Positions 63,053 through 64,000 of a stretch of 64,000 nt of DNA are shown piece by piece (the first letter of the stretch is position 1; the number at the start of each line of letters is the position of its first letter). Under the pieces are notes generated by a model. It was not told where the DNA came from. It saw only the letters and a program-made list of their open reading frames with translations, and searched no databases. This DNA is from Cotesia glomerata. Lineage: Eukaryota; Arthropoda; Insecta; Hymenoptera; Braconidae. Made by a program: the position numbers and the translations under genes. Where the stretch lies: positions 9,511,666 through 9,575,665 of the forward strand of contig NC_058164.1 of NCBI RefSeq assembly GCF_020080835.1, written 5' to 3'.

Positions 63053-64000
63053 ATAATAAATCACGGTTGATAAAATTAATAAAAAGTTTTTTGGTAATAT
63101 TTTGTTGAATTTAAGTTGACAATTATTAATTTTTGACTTCTTGTTAAATAAAATTTACCAAAAAGTCAACAGTTTTGTATGTTATGCTTGGGTGATAGCT
63201 GATGCTGTACACACTCAGTGCGCATAATCAGTTTAAAATGTCCCTAGCGGTTTCACCGCCACGGTTATAATATGGTCAATTCACGGTCAAACATTAGTCA
63301 AACATTAGTCTATATGAAGTGATTTGACGGTTTACATTAGGTGTCATTGTGAACAATTTTGACCGAGAAATAAAGTAAATGAAGTAAATCCGAGAAATAC
63401 CTTTTTCTGCGGGTGAACTTACGGTGATCTGACCGACATTTGACCATCAATTCACAATTCACCCGCATATAACTGACAAACAACTAGCTCATTACGGTCG
63501 ATTCACCGTGTCATCGTAGGAATCCGATGAAAGAAAATAGGTGCATTCACTCAGAATAATCGATATTAAGCTCGTATAATGTTTGCGTATACGATAAATT
63601 AAAAAAAAAAAAATTCAATGTAAAATCACTTCGCCCAGACCGGGGATCGAACTCGGATCATTTGATTGACAGTCAAGGGATTTTCCTGTAATGCTATCCC
63701 AGACGTGCGTTAAAGGTGCATTTTAATCACCATGTATTTTACGGATACTTAATTTAGTTTTGATAATTATTTCTATTCCATGAATTTTAAATAATAAATC
63801 ATTCTGTGAATTTATCACCCAAAATAAATGCATTAAATTTTATTAATAAAAAAAAAATTTTCTTTTAATTTCATGAGGTTATGTTGAATTTAAAATTTCA
63901 TAAAAAAAAATCCTGAAATTTCACAAAAATTTATAAAAGGTGTTTTTTTTTATAATATCAAAAATTATAGTGACTGAATCCTTTTTCAAATTATTTTTAT
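63053..64000. other. Intergenic DNA to the window edge
   Basis: Apart from the tRNA-like sequence at 63633-63704, no gene is seen. A stretch at about 63250-63500 repeats GGTCAATTCACGG- and TTTGACC-type phrases in both orientations and may be a degraded inverted-repeat element. Confidence 0.45.
63633..63704 (-). other. tRNA-Asp-like sequence (anticodon position GTC)
   Basis: On the minus strand a 72-base tRNA-like fold has acceptor GTCTGGG/TCTGGGC (all pairs including wobble), anticodon loop CTGTCAA giving GTC (Asp), a four-pair anticodon stem, and T arm CCGAG-TTCGATC-CCCGG with one mismatch. The B-box GAGTTCGATCC is good. The D stem pairs poorly. It could be a tRNA pseudogene or the head of a tRNA-derived SINE; a functional gene is less likely. 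Confidence 0.5.

Overview
The window is nuclear DNA from an AT-rich animal, most likely an insect. Evidence: spliced genes with GT-AG introns, insect-like orthologues, microsatellites, and dense inverted-repeat elements. A hymenopteran such as a parasitoid wasp is my best guess, but no feature proves the order. No bacterial operons, CRISPR arrays or viral genes are visible.

Four protein-coding genes are supported, all on the + strand. (1) Positions 3-3815 hold a large open exon for a protein with 13 C2H2 zinc fingers, cut by the window's left edge. (2) Positions 43039-46985 hold a seven-exon SLC41/MgtE-type magnesium transporter with a second possible first exon at 43907. (3) Positions 52593-53468 hold the two-exon 32-kDa subunit of replication protein A (RPA2). 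(4) Positions 56191-60357 hold a six-coding-exon FGD-family Rho guanine nucleotide exchange factor with DH, PH, FYVE and PH domains. I joined exons by hand from splice sites and reading phase, and every join keeps frame. Two homologous exon-like segments (30265-30428 and 41838-41927) lie upstream of the transporter. They differ mostly at synonymous positions, so they look protein-coding, but I could not place them in a gene.

The long stretches between genes, 3.8-43 kb and 47-52.4 kb, are mostly mobile DNA. They hold a 5S-rRNA-derived SINE family (one copy with a 20-bp target duplication, another split by an inserted element). They also hold a dispersed family with inverted ends reading AACTTCCCGC that carries a CA microsatellite inside, and a hAT-like foldback element with an 8-bp target duplication. 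Two elements are flanked by TTAA, and there are several long-armed palindromes. In one nest just upstream of RPA2 (about 47.96-52.33 kb), the two arms of a large foldback each carry a different small insertion. Each arm therefore preserves the empty site of the other's insertion.

The right end (62.3-63.7 kb) has a foldback with a tRNA-like core and a separate tRNA-Asp-like sequence. Other intervals are AT-rich DNA in which I see no gene. Exon boundaries are read from sequence alone; no transcript or database evidence was available.
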